DNA of 14,515 nucleotides, taken from the NCBI GenBank assembly GCA_049273855.1, contig JBASRN010000160.1, forward strand, positions 1 through 14,515. Direction: 5' to 3'. A model generated the notes under the pieces. The model was not told the origin of the DNA. It saw only the letters and a program-made list of their open reading frames with translations, and did not search any database. The position numbers and the translations under genes were made by a program. Source of the stretch: Onstottus_B sp049273855 (lineage in GTDB: Bacteria; Acidobacteriota; Blastocatellia; UBA7656). This document shows positions 12,658-14,515 of this stretch, piece after piece; the stretch's first letter is position 1; the number at the start of each line of letters is the position of its first letter.

Positions 12658-13812
12658 ATGAAGAACCTCAGCGACAAGGTTGCCATCATCGGGATGGGCT
12701 GCACCAAGTTCGGCGAGCACTGGGACAAGAGCGAAGATGACTTGATCGTTGAAGCCGCTTACGAAGCCTTCGAGGACGCCGGCGTCGAGCCCGCGCAGAT
12801 CGAAGCCGCGTGGGTGGGCACGCTCGTGTCAGGCATTTCGGGACAAGCGCTGTCGCGACCGCTCAAGCTTCAATACATCCCGGTCACTCGCGTTGAGAAC
12901 ATGTGCGCGACCGGCCAGGACGCCCTGCGCAACGCGGCGTTCTCGGTAGCCGCCGGAGCTTACGACATGGTTCTGGTCCTGGGGTTCGAGAAACTGAAAG
13001 ACTCGGGTTATTCGGGACTGCCCGGCGCGGCTTCGTCGGTGATCGGCGCGGGCAACACCGCACCCGGAGCGTTCGCGCTTTCGGCGAATCGTTACTTTCA
13101 CAAATACGGGACCGGCAAGGAAGAGCTTGCGAAGATCTCGGTGAAAAACCATTACAACGGCGCGCGCAACAAAAAGGCTCATTTCCAAAAAGAGATCACT
13201 CTCGAACAAGCGATGAAAGCGCCGATGATCGCTTCGCCGCTTGGTTTGCTGGATTGTTGTCCGACCACGGATGGAGCCGCGGCTGCGATCATCACACGCA
13301 CCGAGCTTGCGCCAAAGTTCAACAAGGATTTTGTCACGATCAAAGCGATGGGGCTTTCGGTCGGGCCGGGCAGCGGCAGGCTGGATCCGGATTTCGACTT
13401 CACCAGTTTTCCCGAGACTAGAGCGGCCGCGAAGCAGGTCTACGATCAACTGGGCATAAAGGACCCGCGCAAAGAAGTGAGCATGGCCGAAGTGCACGAC
13501 TGTTTCTCGATAACCGAGATGATCATCTACGAGGACCTCGGGTTTTCGGAGCCGGGCAAGGCTAAGATCGACATCGACTCGGGCGCGTTCACGCTGAAGG
13601 GGGATTTACCTGTGAACACCGACGGCGGATTGAAGTCGTTCGGTCATCCGATCGGCGCAAGCGGGTTGCGGATGCTGTACGAGATCTATCATCAATTGCT
13701 GGGCAAAGCCGGTGAGCGCCAGGTGAAGGATATGAAGCTCGGGCTTGCGCATAATCTGGGAGGAAATCCGGGGTCGTTTACGTGTTCGATAATCGGGCTT
13801 GGGCACGCGTGA
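12658..13812 (+). CDS. SCP2-type thiolase (acetyl-CoA acetyltransferase family)
   Basis: This 384-residue protein is a thiolase-superfamily enzyme of the SCP2/SCPx-like group. It would condense or cleave acyl-CoA thioesters in the cytoplasm. VAIIGMGCTKFGEHW at the N-terminus is typical. The nucleophile is Cys83 in VENMCATGQDAL. EVHDCFSITEM has His280 and Cys282, and GGLKSFGHPIGASG has His330, so the expected catalytic residues are present. The C-terminal NLGGNPGSFTCSIIG is also family-like. Length is normal. ATG 12658 has GGAAGGAG 5 bases upstream; the frame is open much further up, but only through the repeat-bearing leader. Relatives often sit beside a DUF35 zinc-ribbon/OB-fold partner; none is seen here. 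Substrate is unknown, with fatty-acid or isoprenoid-like side-chain breakdown as candidates. Confidence 0.92.
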   Translation: MKNLSDKVAIIGMGCTKFGEHWDKSEDDLIVEAAYEAFEDAGVEPAQIEAAWVGTLVSGISGQALSRPLKLQYIPVTRVENMCATGQDALRNAAFSVAAGAYDMVLVLGFEKLKDSGYSGLPGAASSVIGAGNTAPGAFALSANRYFHKYGTGKEELAKISVKNHYNGARNKKAHFQKEITLEQAMKAPMIASPLGLLDCCPTTDGAAAAIITRTELAPKFNKDFVTIKAMGLSVGPGSGRLDPDFDFTSFPETRAAAKQVYDQLGIKDPRKEVSMAEVHDCFSITEMIIYEDLGFSEPGKAKIDIDSGAFTLKGDLPVNTDGGLKSFGHPIGASGLRMLYEIYHQLLGKAGERQVKDMKLGLAHNLGGNPGSFTCSIIGLGHA

Positions 13813-13958
13813 GAGAGACTGGTCGTTGGTGCTGCATTAGGAAGTGTTTGCTTCACAAGTTGCCATACAAGCTGCTGTATTCTATTGAAAAAGATCATAT
13901 CTTCGTCATAGCTGTGGCTCATCAGCATCGCAGACCCGATTACTGGGTCGATGACTAG
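13812..13958 (+). pseudogene. Remnant of a ParE/RelE toxin C-terminus
   Basis: Reading in frame to the TAG at 13956 gives IRKCLLHKLPYKLLYSIE and then VIAVAHQHRRPDYWVDD, the classic end of a ParE-type toxin. It parallels the intact toxin at 418-708 (RLPYGIVYK...VAVMHLHREPNYW). Only the last 45 or so codons survive. The similarity fades toward the thiolase stop codon, and no start with a convincing ribosome site exists (a TTG at 13848 would give only about 36 residues). No antitoxin gene is adjacent. It is most likely a decayed toxin gene cut off at the thiolase end. Confidence 0.7.
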
Positions 13959-14006
13959 TTCGATAGCGTTTGCATTCGAACGGAATAACGAATAGCAGAA
14001 CAGGCT

Positions 14007-14515
14007 GTGAAACCGAGTGATTTGATGGCAGGCGGATTTGAGCATCATTTCAGACGAGTCATCGCCGGCGACCTTGACTCGGTGCGGCAGCGGCTCTCCG
14101 ATGTGCTTGAAGACTTCGGCTACATCGTACTTGGCGATACTCCAATCCAGGCAAAGCGTCCCCGGCAAAAGAGCATCTGGGTGGCCATGGTGTTGGACTA
14201 TGACACAAAACTCACCATAGCCTTGAAGCCCATCAGTCCCGCCTCAACGCTGGCTACGTTCGATTACGACATCGAGCAGTTGTTTACCAAAGGCGAGATG
14301 CAGGCGCTCGAGCGCGAAGCCGAGGCAATCATTGCCCTCGCCACTACCGCGGCGCCGATTGAAGCGTTCTGTCCGTCGTGCGGAGCGGAGAACTCGGGCA
14401 ATGCGCGATTCTGCAGGGCGTGCGGAAAACCGGGGGCGCGAAACGCTCTTCCCTCCGAACTCGAAGTGATGCGACTAACGGCGCTGGCCAGCGGGACTCA
14501 GATAGAGATAACTCT
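14007..14515 (+). CDS. Zinc-ribbon protein, N-terminal part, runs off the window
   Basis: At least 169 residues are visible and the frame is open at the right edge. The first 110 or so residues form an apparently folded region that I do not recognise (FEHHFRRVIAGDLDSVRQRL, then DFGYIVLGDTP and VAMVLDYDTKLTIALKPIS). A four-cysteine zinc ribbon follows: C122-x2-C125-x10-C136-x2-C139 in FCPSCGAENSGNARFCRACG. Such ribbons usually bind zinc structurally and occur in many regulatory or membrane-linked bacterial proteins. There is no signal peptide, so this part is probably cytoplasmic. The start is uncertain: GTG 14007 is the first start codon after an in-frame stop at 13986, ATG 14025 is an alternative, and neither has a strong ribosome site. 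Confidence 0.75.
   Translation, partial: MKPSDLMAGGFEHHFRRVIAGDLDSVRQRLSDVLEDFGYIVLGDTPIQAKRPRQKSIWVAMVLDYDTKLTIALKPISPASTLATFDYDIEQLFTKGEMQALEREAEAIIALATTAAPIEAFCPSCGAENSGNARFCRACGKPGARNALPSELEVMRLTALASGTQIEIT

Overview
The window is GC-rich, densely coded bacterial chromosome. Gene content and the abundance of short dispersed repeats fit an Acidobacteriota-like soil bacterium (for example Blastocatellia). This placement is inference from gene style; there is no rRNA or other marker gene here. No tRNA, rRNA, CRISPR array or transposase gene was seen.

Left part (1-2358), all on the minus strand. In transcription order: a Tat-exported Gfo/Idh/MocA-type oxidoreductase (2358-1048), then a type II toxin-antitoxin pair with its own promoter (antitoxin 938-708, ParE/RelE-like toxin 708-418, overlapping as TGATG), then a small antibiotic-biosynthesis-monooxygenase (ABM) fold protein (360-61).

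Middle part (2359-12419). A gene-free stretch carries a large MITE-like inverted repeat (2544-2730). Next to it is a near-consensus sigma70 promoter (TTGACT-17-TATAAT, 2752-2780) that starts a four-gene plus-strand operon. The genes are a DUF1175 (YfaT-like) lipoprotein with NlpC/P60-like motifs, a 1626-residue alpha-2-macroglobulin with a CTEQ thioester motif, a six-helix membrane protein, and a 981-residue protein. That last protein joins a penicillin-binding transpeptidase domain, a SpoIID domain and a gluzincin (HEYAH) peptidase-MA domain. Everything in the operon appears to act in the envelope. The simplest reading is a protease-trapping and wall-remodelling module, comparable to the known pairing of bacterial alpha-2-macroglobulins with PBP1C but with a different enzyme set. 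The two linkers of the fusion protein are encoded by repeat-like DNA of intergenic character, which suggests how the fusion arose.

Right part (12420-14515). A leader with a second TTGACT-17-TATGAC promoter and a long hairpin-forming inverted repeat precedes an SCP2-type thiolase gene. A decayed ParE toxin tail directly follows the thiolase stop codon. A zinc-ribbon protein gene then runs off the right edge.

A 17-base core (CGGAGGGnCnCCCGTAC) recurs at three places (34, 8531, 12626). Degenerate partner arms lie at 8605 and 12558. It marks a dispersed palindromic repeat family.
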